Shown here one piece after another: positions 46,101 through 59,200 of a stretch of 64,000 nt of DNA. A model generated the notes under the pieces. It had not been told where the DNA came from, searched no databases, and saw only the letters and a program-made list of their open reading frames with translations. Source of the DNA: Halictus rubicundus (lineage: Eukaryota > Arthropoda > Insecta > Hymenoptera > Halictidae); contig NC_135153.1 in assembly GCF_050948215.1 (NCBI RefSeq), positions 11,126,058 through 11,190,057 on the forward strand. The letters run 5' to 3'. A program made the position numbers and the translations under genes. Every line of letters begins with the position of its first letter. Positions within the stretch are counted from its first letter, which is position 1.

Positions 46101-46539
46101 TGAAAGATAAATACATATGTCGCTCAGACAAAATAATATTTTGAAACGTTATTATAAGTCGCATATATAGCATTTGATTCTTGACGATGACCAAAATAGC
46201 AATGACAAAAATGAAATGAAGAAGGATAAGAAAAGATTGTCTTGAACTTATAATACTTCTCAATAAGATTATATTATAACACTTTACATTGTAAGTTTTC
46301 CTTTTTACCGCAACAGTAGGTTTATAGTCACTCCCGATAATTGTATGCGATCTCTTGTAGCACACAATTTCAAAGTCCCAGGGAAACTAATATGAATTGC
46401 AATAACAAATTTCTTGCTATTCAATCTTTCGCTATGACTGATCGCAAAGTAAGTTTATCATGTAATAACATAGCTTTGTATCAACTTTATACCTCTTACA
46501 TGTATTTCATCTATAAAACCTTTTTATCAAAGATATATA
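43126..46539. other. pod1 3' UTR and AT-rich intergenic DNA
   Basis: A plus-strand AATAAA lies at 43171-43176, only 46 bp after the pod1 stop; longer 3' UTRs are possible. A TA/TATACG microsatellite occupies about 44168-44305. No protein-coding ORF is supported on either strand. Confidence 0.5.
44168..44305. repeat. TA-rich microsatellite (TATATACG, TATGTA mix)
   Basis: Alternating purine/pyrimidine tract of TATATA interspersed with CG and TG dinucleotides, about 140 bp. Confidence 0.9.
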
Positions 46540-47013
46540 CGGGGTGTTTCGTAAATGGTGGGCAAAACTTTAGGAATCGATTCCTAGTGCTTAGAGAAGA
46601 AAAAAAAGTTATATCAATGTAGGTCCGGAAATGATTAGTTTCTGGGTTATTAAAGTTTTTGTGCCACAATTCTCGTCACATGGTGTTAAAGGCCCGTTTA
46701 AAGGTGTCAACAATGTTTTTGAAGTGATCGCCAGTCTATGTTTACGTTATCGAGGTGCATTATTCTTGTTTACAATTTATACTGTATTTAGGAGCGTGTG
46801 CTCAATGAGACGACGAGCTGAGGCTTGTATTGAGACAAGAGGTGGACATATTCTACATTTCCTCTAAGACGATGTGACGAGAATTGTTGCACAAAAACTT
46901 TAATAACTCAGAAACTAATAATTTCCGGACCTATGTTAACATAACTTTTTTGTCTTCTCTAAGCATTAGGAATCTATTCTTAAAGTTTTGCCCACCATTT
47001 ACGAAAAACCCTG
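46540..47013 (+). mobile_element. 474-bp long-TIR element with TA target duplication
   Basis: Terminal inverted repeats of about 145 bp (46540-46683 and 46871-47013) begin CGGGGTGTTTCGTAAATGG and, inverted, CAGGGTTTTTCGTAAATGG. The element is bounded by TA at 46538-46539 and 47014-47015. The interior retains a plus-strand ORF tail ending MRRRAEACIETRGGHILHFL and a stop at 46867, which looks like the C-terminal end of an insect DDE transposase of the Tc1/mariner-like class. It is a nonautonomous internal-deletion product; the class is inferred. Confidence 0.8.
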
Positions 47014-47310
47014 TACTTTTACATGTAGTATACATGTATTATTTCATTCCTTATTGTCTTTTTTTATTTACAAATTAGTAGAAACTTTCATGTAGCTATG
47101 TAGAGTCTAGTAACCATATATCATTTATAAAACTTTTTAATCGAATATCAGTAATATGTTGTTACCCAACAAAATGATTCGTCGAATACGAAAAAATCGT
47201 TGCGTGGTGTGTTAATTAATAAAAGCTATAATGTCTTAAAAAAATAATTTATATACCGTTGAACAGTTTAAGAGAGAAATGTAATTTTATTTCATAGACA
47301 CTTCTGAAAA
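47014..47310. other. UFM1 downstream region
   Basis: Short AT-rich spacer. A minus-strand AATAAA at 47291-47286, about 20 nt past the UFM1 stop, is the probable polyadenylation signal. Confidence 0.55.
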
Positions 47311-48952
<1,642 letters not shown>

Positions 48953-48998
48953 ATTTGTTTTATAACCGCTCCGATAAAAAGTGAAAATAAGATTTTAA

Positions 48999-49092
48999 AT
49001 GGATAAATGGCTTCAAGCAGAAATAACCTTAATTGAATTCAACACACTCGATGTCAAATCGTTATTAACGCGAACTGTTGTACCGGTTACCG
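48999..49092 (+). CDS. Possible first exon of an unidentified gene, head-to-head with UFM1
   Basis: An ATG 46 bp from the proposed UFM1 start opens a plus-strand frame MDKWLQAEITLIEFNTLDVK that runs to a GT donor (ACC G/GTAAGC, exon end about 49092). I do not recognise the protein, and no continuing exon was found before SNX27. It may be a short divergent transcript from the UFM1 promoter or an exon of a gene whose remainder I cannot see. Confidence 0.25.
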
Positions 49093-49490
49093 GTAAGCAT
49101 CTTAGACCATATCAGAAAGGATACGAGACTGCTCACACACGAGATTTTTGTGCCACCGGTATAGTGCTGCCCCCACACTAAATTCTAGCTTGGATCAGGT
49201 GCCACACCACCCACACCACAGACGAGGTATAAGCAGAGAGGAATCTGTCTATACCTCGTCTAAACATTACAATTTATACTCAAATTTCTGTACAAGTACA
49301 CATGTTATACATTCACTTTTCAAATTCAAGTCATAACAAATTTTACGAAATTCTGCGAGGTGACCAAGCTGCCCCAGTTTAGCCAATCATATTACTTTGC
49401 TGACGTTAAAATCGTCGCGCATGCGTGAGAAAACCCGTCCAATATCCCATCTCTGGTAGTGGTTCATGTCCTAAATGTAAAAGAGCAGTG

Positions 49491-50005
49491 TAGTGATGGG
49501 CATTATCGACTAAATTCAACTATCGACTAATTACTATTTAGTTACTACATACTATCGAATATTTAGTCGATAATTTTTAGTCGACTGAAATTTCGTTTTA
49601 GTGGTTACGTCTAGATTGCGGGCTATAGTCTATGCCTACGTACATCACATACATATGTAGTTTATATCGCATAAACAGCAACAAGATTTTCACATCTAAT
49701 ATGAATTAAAGTATTTCGCATAAATAGCAATATGATTTTAACATCTAATATGAATTAAAGTATTGAAATATCTATTACATATTTCATTACTTGCATATTT
49801 GCACGTCCTGTCATAATCATGTATTTCTAACCTTTTCGTTCCATCGTGTGACACTGACATTTGAAATTTCAAGATGGCGACGTGTAAAACAGTCGGCTGA
49901 AAATAGTAACCCAACCACTACTAAATTCGGTCGATAGTTTAAAAAATCAGTCGACTGAAAATAGTAGTTGGCTACTATCGATTTAGTCGATGGTGCCCAT
50001 CACTA
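49491..50005. mobile_element. 515-bp nonautonomous hAT-type element with perfect 8-bp TSD
   Basis: Ends are TAGTGATGGGCA (left) and the exact inverse TGCCCATCACTA (right), typical of hAT TIRs. GAGCAGTG occurs immediately outside both ends (49483-49490 and 50006-50013), an exact 8-bp target duplication. Subterminal repeats of the TCGACTAAA / TAGTCGATA / CAGTCGACTGAAA type fill both ends. The interior has a tandem pair of about 48 bp (starting near 49666 and 49716). There is no transposase ORF. Confidence 0.92.
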
Positions 50006-50013
50006 GAGCAGTG

Positions 50014-50236
50014 AATCAAATATAAATGGAAACAATGAGCGAAATAGGAAAATCCGGAAGAGTCGACACGGTTTCCGATCTGTGTTCGCGCGGTTCGTGG
50101 CGGATCTCGAAAGAGGCGTGGTGGGGATTGGTGCTAGAGCGGAGAGGGCAGGGAGAAGCGAGTGGCGTCGACGCGGGCGCAGTCTCGCGGCGGATCCGCG
50201 TACGAGAGGAACATCAATGGGCGGTCAGAGAGTAAG
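50014..50236 (+). promoter_or_regulatory. SNX27 5' flank / leader
   Basis: GC-rich sequence between the hAT element and the SNX27 ATG, with an in-frame open region upstream that is probably untranslated leader. The transcription start is likely here; no TATA box is evident. Confidence 0.45.
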
Positions 50237-53200
50237 ATGGCGGACTGCGAGTCGGAGGAGCAGCAGCGGTTGCCAGCCGCGAACGAGGACGTAACGAGGA
50301 GCGTTGGCGTGACAATGATCAACAACGGACGCGTGCCCCAGCACCCGGTGAGCCAAGGGAACCCGATCGGGCAGGGGCCGAGGTGCGTCACCATTTACAA
50401 AACCGAGACTGGCTTCGGGTTCAACGTACGCGGTCAGGTCAGCGAGGGTGGACAACTGAGGAGCATCAACGGGGAACTGTACGCGCCGCTTCAGCACGTA
50501 AGCGCCGTGCTGCCTCGGGGTGCAGCCGAGAAGGCCGGCGTGAGAAAAGGCGATCGGATCCTTGAAGTGTAAGTAGAATATTATTCTCACCGAGCGACCC
50601 GTCTTTTGTTTCGGTTTGGAGCGCTTCTTGTCTCTCCGCGAGCTACGTGCGTGCCTGTACCTGTCAAACGGGTACCGTCTAACGTTCGCGTACAGAGCAG
50701 CGAACTCCGTCGGAACTAACCGATTCCTCGTAATCTACCAGTCTCCAGGAGTCCCGTACATCGACGGATTACTCGGCTCGTCGTTTCGATCCAGGGTCCT
50801 TTTTGACAAAGAGTATCTCCCTTTCCGTTTGTCTGTCGCGCATTTTTTTTTTTTCGTACGTCTCTCATGCAACGAAATAATCGGCGAGGCCGGTCTTGTC
50901 TCGCGGAACGCTGTTGTTGTACAGCTGTCATCTTTAAGACAGCGTAGACGCTGCACAACACTTTCCGGAGGAACCGGAGTATTATATCGGTGGCAACGCG
51001 ATAGCGTAATGCTCGCTGTAATCGATTCGACTGGTTAGACGGTTCGGTGGGCTGTTTACCCGTGGAAGAAACGACGGGTTCTTGGCACGGTTCGCGTTCC
51101 ACCTGTCCAGGCCTCGAGGTATCCGAGTACCATTGTTGTACCCGTACCTGTCACCAGCCTGTAATCCTCATTCTACCCTCGTCCGTCATACATAAATCCT
51201 CTCCTTTGACGAACGTCCAAACTTGTGGGAAATCGTGCAACTTTTCTGGAACCTCGAACCTCGCCGATAAACAAAAACTTAATCGGCTCGATTCCATTGT
51301 TCCTGTTTTTCGGCTCGAAGTATTAACTATAATACTTCTTTAGAGTTCTTTATCTCTAACAGTTTCCTACTGGAAATAGACAATTTGCACATCTCCTGTA
51401 CACTGACTTTTACGTTTTTACACGAAAGAGGTGAATAACTCTCCGGGAAGGGGTTAATCAAACTCGTCGGAACACATTCGCGAAAATGGTAAACCGAGAA
51501 CAAAGAAATTACACATGGATGCATTCCGGTTGGTACGATCATTCGAAAAATCATTTCGTGCGTTCTGTTCGATCGCGTTTCCAGAGATCATAAGTAACAA
51601 CGAGCTTGTAGGGTAAGGGACTCGATTACTGTGGGGGTACCAATTACCGTACCTGTATTAATTAAACTTATTTTTAAAGCATAATGAATATTAAAAAACA
51701 GATACATATATATCATATATGTTAAACGATTTTAATGAAAAGAACTTAATATCGTTTTTAATATTTATTATGTTCTACAAATAAGTGTAATTAATAAATA
51801 AGTGTAATTGGGTCCCTTACCCTGTAAGATCCGATTTTTCGAATCGAAATTGCTCGTGGACCGACAACAATGCCGGCCGCGAAACCTATTTGATTGGCGG
51901 CTATCTGTCCGCGGGAATCCCGGTCAGATTTCGAGGGAATTATGTAGCGGAGAGTAATAGAATTATCCGGAGGGAAATCTCGGCTTGTACGCGCGAGTCG
52001 CGACATTCATTCGGAACCGTTCAACCCCGAAACACGTTGCGCCGCGACATTGCCGTTCTCGGACGGCTAAATCTTAGTCGCGCATGATTTATGATCGAAT
52101 ATCGTGGTACCAACATGGCGGACGCAAATTGCCGGAAAGGAAAAGAAAATTGTTGTGATAACGTCGCCTCGAAAGAAAACAAAATGTTATTATCTTATAC
52201 CGGGCTGTTGGCGAGACCGTAACCACGTCTCCCGGTCCGAAAACGATAGAAATTCAAATTTACTCTTCTTCGACCAAGAAAATGGCGGAGCAGTTGCCCA
52301 GTAAACAAAATGGCGGGATGACAAACTTACTAGATGCAAAGATCATTGAACTTACCCTTCTAACAAAGTTTTCTCTCTTTTTCTTTCACGGAACACATTG
52401 AGGAAACAATTGAAATGTAAAAATTGATTTTTTTCAACTGTTCTGATGCCGTAAAAATCAAGGATGCACTCTTCCTTTTGGATCGGACCACTTGGTCGAA
52501 GTTACCCTTGTAATAGGCTTTTAAAATGCAATCTAGTTGCGTAAATTCACTTCTCGTAGATTTGTTTCAACTTTTTCGTGGTGGTGGGGGGAAGGGGCGT
52601 ACTCTTTTCGATATCGGACCATCTGGTAGCTCCAAACTCGCGTTCTTTGATTTTTTTGAATGGATTAGTTTGGGCACCAGGCAGGTTCGACTGTGATGTT
52701 TGTAACGGAAGGTTTAACGTTCGCGCGACGCCCGTATCGGACGTGGAACGAATTCGAAAACCGTTTATTGCCAGTACGGTTTCTATCGTGGTTGTAACCC
52801 GACGCAGCATCGGCTTTCAAAATGAACGTCATCGCGACGTTCGTTTTCGATCCGCGATTTGCACGCGACGGCCACCGCACAGGCTTTCCACCTGGCTCCT
52901 GCGTTATCGTCGACGCGATACGTACCACGGTATCGTCGCGTGCGACGCGATCCCACGATTTTTCATCCCTCCCTTGAAATTCCTGTTAAAGCGTTCCCGC
53001 TAGGAAAACAACGCGTTTCAGACGCTCTAGCTCTTACAAAACAAGATAACTTAATCGTTTCATAACCGGACTGCGGATCTTCATGCAGATAGAAATTCTA
53101 GGGATCGATGCATGCAAATTGCATCTAGAAACAATCTCGTCGACCCGATCGCCAACATTATTGTGTTTCGAGCGGTTTGAACATCTTCCTTAGAGTTTCC

Positions 53201-56200
53201 TGAACCTTTCCAACCTTTCGGTCTGGATTAGATTTTTAATTACTTTTCGAAAATTCTTTAATGCTTTATTTTTCATGTTTTCGGGTGATCACGGATTCAT
53301 TTACGTTGAGACTGTAGAACATCGTTGAACACCGTAGAAAATTTTGGTGAATTTTTATGCTCTTTTTTGAATAATTTTAAACAGTTGAAAATAATGCATT
53401 GGTATTTTTAAATTCTTTAAATGGTCTTACTGTTTTGCATTTGATCTATAAACTTTTTGTGATAAATCATCGTCTGCTTGCAATTAAGTTGGTGGCTGAC
53501 AAAAGTCCCAGTTAATGTGCGTAACCCGTTGACCACTAGATTAAAGATAAATAATAATAATGCGCGTCGAATCAGTTTGATGCAATCCATCTAGATATTA
53601 TATAACAGTTAGGTATATCCCCGTGGCCTGGTGTAGAGTGTCATTAAAGACGCGAACGCAACGAGTTAGCTCGTCTCGGGCTATCCGGAAATTGTTCGCG
53701 GCGGTGGCATAATTGAAATTCGAGTTTGCCCGTCGAATTAGCATAGGGCGCCGTTAGCCTATAAAGTCGAATTCGAAAATATCGAACGATCCCGAAGCGT
53801 GCTCCTCCGAGATTGGTGCTTATGCTGATCGCGTGGCGATCGAGCGCATAATATATCACGAAACCAAGCTGGGGCGCTATCGTGCCCGTGAAAGTTAATC
53901 GGTCCCGATGAATACGAGCAGGACCGAGCAGGACCGAGCCCGCCCGGGAAGGATCATAAGCCATTTCAATTAACGTTATCGTTCATCTACGCGTCCAGAG
54001 CGCCTTTTCGAAATGTAATCCCACCCGAGCAAAAATTAAAAAGTTAAGCATTCACGATCATATTTAATTAGAGAGATCTAATTAGCGTGCGATACATTCA
54101 ATCGTTAGGATTACCCCAAAAATTAAAAATCACTGTGAGAGGCCAATCGTGGAATATTAACTGACCTCCGTACACGAAATTCTTCTCGCTCGCTTCTGCA
54201 TAAGAACAAGGGAAGAACGACCACAAATAAGCAAGATATTAACATAATTTTGTCAGCTGGAATCGCGTGTTAAGCCGGTGTCGAGCGGACTGTACATTGT
54301 TCGCGGCTGGCACCGCGTGCTTTCTTTCGTTTTTCTTTCTCACGGCGCCAGTTTTAATCGAACCATAAATTGGCACAATGTTTCCTGCCACTTGATCGCT
54401 CCTTGGAATCGTTCTCAGCGCCGCGGCGAGCCGTTCATTAACGAATCTGAATTAAATAAGGCCCCGGCGGACAGCGTTTCGGACCGACAGTGCCATCGCC
54501 TTTCGCACCGCCCTATTGGCCGTATTGACGAACCAATTTTTTCTCGAGGAGCTCCGGATTTGCTTTAAATGCGGGGCGCGGCTTTCCATCGAGCATTTAC
54601 CATTTCCATAACTGAATACGCCCGATTAATTCTCCGGAGGCCTGGCAAAAGAGCGTGAGACTAATTTTCGTCGGAATATAAATTTTCTGAAAAGACGAGA
54701 ATGTTTCTAGATAACATATGATGTGCAAACACCGGAACTTACGTTGCACTTTAAACCTTTCGCATAGCTATTCATTTCGATTTGTGCTGCTTTCTGAAGA
54801 ATAGTTGTATCGGAGGACCCATAAGTAATCAATTATTTGAAATCTAAAACAAACTTTGCAGTAAGTAAAACTGTAGCGTCTTTTAGACCAACAGGAATAT
54901 ATTAGGGTGTCCCATAAGTGATCAATTATTTTGAAATCTAAAACAAACTTTGTAGTAAATTCAAGTTTTTATTTCTTAATTCATTATAGAATCTCCATCA
55001 TTATCATGGACAGTTTGCCATCTTTCCTGCAAATTTTCAGTCCCGCTCTTATAGGGGGGGAAGGTACGAACGCTGCCATTTTGTTACAGGGTTGTAAAAA
55101 AAATTATACTTTTTAGAATATTTTGAACACAGGCTGGGTTTACCGAAAACTGTAAAAGAATGCCTCGTTTTCTCTTCAACGATCGGTACAGAACTAAAGG
55201 CAAAACAAATTCTTTGCAAATAATTGTTTACTTACGGGCACCCCTAATATATTAATTGTCAGCACGGTGCAGTCCTAAGGGGATACGATTTTTCGGAACT
55301 TTTCTACGGTATAGCGTCGACATCGCGGAACCGTGTGCGGTCGTTAGTGTCACGCGCAAATAAACCAGCAAGTGTGCAGCGCGGACACTGGCATCAGTCT
55401 GCCTCGAAACGAACGAGATGGATCCGAAAACGATCCCGGCGGTAACAGCTGTCGTTACGACTTGATTACAGCATGAAAATAAATTACGGTCCCGTTCGCG
55501 TGCGATTTAAATTGCGCTGGGGATCGCGGACGGGGGAAGTCGTCAAAAAGAAACGTTGCAGCAGCCGGTACGCTGAACCCCGAATTTGTCTACTAAATAA
55601 ATCGTAGTTAGCGGACAGGATAAAAATAATCCGGAATCAATAGCCCGGACAAAAAGGTTAATAACGGCTCGCAAAATTTTTATCTCCCTCGACAGAGTTC
55701 TTCAAACTTGCGAAGCAATGAGTGCCAAAGAACTTCGTCCCATTATTCCCACAAATTATGATATTCAATTTAGAAGCGTTACCCCTTCTTTGGAAATGAT
55801 AATCACTACAATGTGTAACGTGTAAAATGCAAGAAAACAGAATTATTTGATGAAAAATTATGATATTCGATTTAGAAGCGTTACCCCTTCTTTGGAGATG
55901 ATAATCACTACAATGTGTAACGTGTAAAATGCAAGAAAACAGAATTATTTGATGAAAAGCGATTATTATTTTACGTTTACCATGAGGAATCTACTTTTCA
56001 GAATACTTTGTAAAATAATTCATGGAAATGAGAATTTTCAGGAAGATCCGCAGTCGAATAATTACCATCGAATATAGGCGAGGTTGTATTTGGTAGTCGC
56101 CATTGAAGAACAGGTTCAGGCGTAAAATGTCAGGCATTTGAAAAAATTTTTAGGCGCACTGTACCGGCGCTGGAAGCCAATCGATGCAGGAAAACGAAAG

Positions 56201-59200
56201 TCAATCGTGTCTGGCGATTCGGCTGTTGTTCGCGTTGTGAACGTCTTTTTATCAGCGGCCGTTTACTTGTCGTCGGGAACGCGGCTCGTTAAAAAATCTC
56301 GACAGACGCGGAGGCAATTAACGTTCGATTAGCCCGCGGCGGTTGCGATCGACCCATCGCGTTCTCTGACGAGACAGCGAACCGTAGTAATTCATCCTGA
56401 CGTCTTCTTCTTTTTCCTCTTCTGTTGTTTCCGTTTTATTAGTCCGCGTGTAGGCGACTGCGATGGTGGACAGATTCCGCGGGAAACCAACGCGATGCAC
56501 GCGTGGATCCCGTCGATCGATCGATCGATCCTGTTTCCTTTAGGCCGCTGGATTTTCACGGGAACGATCGAGGAGGCTTCTCGTGTCCCGATCGTTTCCT
56601 CTTCGCCTCCGACAACGCGATTAACATTAGCAACCTGAACGGGCTTACAATACCGTTAGCTCCCGGATGAAATATGGCCGCACGTGTCCCTCCTTTTTTC
56701 CTTCTATCCCTCTCTTTGTTTTAATTGTTTGCCGAGAGCAATTTTTGCAAAATCAACGAGACATAAAAATGCCAGAGAATCTCGAACAGTTTGTTGAAAC
56801 AGTTGCGTCAATACCCTACATTACGACGTTCGGTAACATTATAGACTGCACGGTTCGCGTGCATACGCCTTGAAAGAAAAGAATGCAATTTGTAATTATT
56901 AGATCTTTATGCCTAACGTTCCCACCGCGATTGCAACAAACTAGAGAAAAGTAGAGCTTAATTTTCTTTCTTAATTACGATCTAAGACTCCGTAGATTCG
57001 CGGTAAGGTAGAGTGACCAGGTTACCGACAAAAATAGTCGAAGAATGGTTTTACGTGCCTCAACTTTTCGTCCTTATATGAGAATATTTATCGCTGGGAA
57101 AGGGCTCATTCGAAAGAGGAAGATTGTACAGATATTTGGTAATATAAGCGTGAGAAGAAGGCCAAAAATTGACGATGCGCATGTCGTGGAATCCAAGCAT
57201 TTCTATGCCATTGGATGAGTTTGCTGGATAAAATTGAGAGTAGCGCGCGCTGGAAAATATCTCCAGCTACAAATTGAGCTATATTTTGTCTTGATTCTCT
57301 GCGAAACAAAGTGAAAAACTTGAAGCACGTTTCTGGCGTCAGAATTCATAACATCGATAATACAGAGGAAAAAACGTGACAAGTTTAGTCAGAGACTTAA
57401 GATCCGTCGGATCAAGTCCAAGACGGATCTTAAGTCAGCGGCTGGAGGCTGTGAACGGAAATTATACAGCAGTTACCGATCTGCTGGCTCTGCAAAAGTC
57501 ACGTGACTACCATTGGCTCTTAACGGGGCTCTGAGGAGCTAACCGCGGGGGAACGTTGTACGCGTGACATCGGGCACATAATGAACCCTAAAACCAGCCC
57601 GGGCAGCAGAGATCATGGAATTACATAATGCAATTAACCGGCCGGGAATTATGTAAGACGGAAACAAAGACGACCTTTAGGTACGCGATTCCGGTCTCAC
57701 CGGGAGCTACTTTCGCCGTGAACTGTCGTTTCTAAAAGGTTTGTCGGTTGTCCGGCTTCTGACAAGTGGTTAACACGTGTGCAGGTGAGCTCGATGGATT
57801 TTCCTACCAGCCACCAAGGGCATCATATTAAATTAGCGCCCGCCGGCTTGCTCAAACGATTCCGGCTCAAGGATCCTCCGAAACAGGTGTTCCGCGACGC
57901 TAAGTCCTTCATGCCAATCCGCGATCCAAGACGAACTGAAATTAGTTCGCATCACGAGGAAGAAGGAAAAATCTTCGTTTGATTACGTTCGAGTGTTTTC
58001 AGGAGGTGAAAGCAGACCTCGTGTTCCAGTAATTGGTGCGTATTTGTTACACGTGTCGTTACGTATGTACATACCACTGATAATAACGGCAGCGGGACAC
58101 ATTAATTGCTGTGTACAGGAACGCAACGCGCGAGCATACAATAATGATGCAAATGGATTAATAAATCTATGGCTTGCGCCGATAACGAGCAGATGACGCA
58201 TCTAAAGTAATATCTTACTACTGGAATTGCGTGTTCAATAAAAATGATTAGAGGAAACACGAAACAGTGAAAGCAATACATGCATATAAGAATTCTGCTA
58301 TACATTCGGCAGTTTAATAACATTTTTGAAAAAAGAAACAAATTCCTTTGCTTCTTGCAATTACTACAGAGGGTTCTCAAGTGGACCTTGAAACCCATTT
58401 GAAAAGATACCTTATATGAGGGGGTTAAACAATGTTCAACATTCCACAGAGACAAAGAGAAAAATAATAATGAGCTGCATGGGTCTCGTGATTAGGAACA
58501 AGTTGACAACCACTGCCTCTAGAAATCGAGCTCACGTCCACGCGACAATAAAGAAAACATAGAATTCGATGATAGATCGAGTAGACGACAAATCGAGCGG
58601 ATGAAAGATCGAACTTTTGATCCGTGGATCAATCACCGCAAGACAGTGTCCGCTGCCTGGATGCCAGCAATATCCTTCGAGAGTCGCGCACGTTATCGGG
58701 CGGTTCGACGGAAACTTGCAGACTCACCGCTGCGAACTGTAATTAGTTCCGCAGATCGTGGCCTGCCTGATCTCACTGGATCGGCCGTGCAATTGCACGA
58801 GCAAACATAACCGGAGGGGAATGAAAACCTCGTTCGTCGCGCGACGATTGACAATCAGCGAGGATTTTCGGTGAATCTCCAGCTCTGTTCCAGCGGACGA
58901 ACGCTTCTCTGCGACGCTTCCATGCGGAAGTCAAGTCAGATTCGTTGCATAATTGCTGGCTGACGCAAACGACCCTAAACACTGCCGCGGATCTCGCGGC
59001 GCATTTATTCGTACGCGGAACTCCGCGCGTAGTTATCACTTTCTCCGCGACAAGAGAGGCCGTTTAGTATTTTTCTCGTAACCGTGCTTCTCCCCACTCT
59101 CGTCAGACGCTGACCAGAGCGAGAATGGACTCTCTTGTGTACCGTCTGCGGAGCAATGTTGCGCGTATCGCTCGCAGAAACAACTGCGAGACGAATGGGA

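Noticed and set aside
52547..52810. 87-codon minus-strand ORF ([20 protein letters not shown] region)
   Set aside because: Looks slightly protein-like and a related block lies near 52470, but there is no match I recognise and no splice context; perhaps an old repeat.
53069..56056. A single large element between GACTGCGG at 53069 and CCGCAGTC at 56043
   Set aside because: The ends are inverted, but the 3-kb interior is unlike other family members and includes an unrelated mariner; more likely two separate relics.
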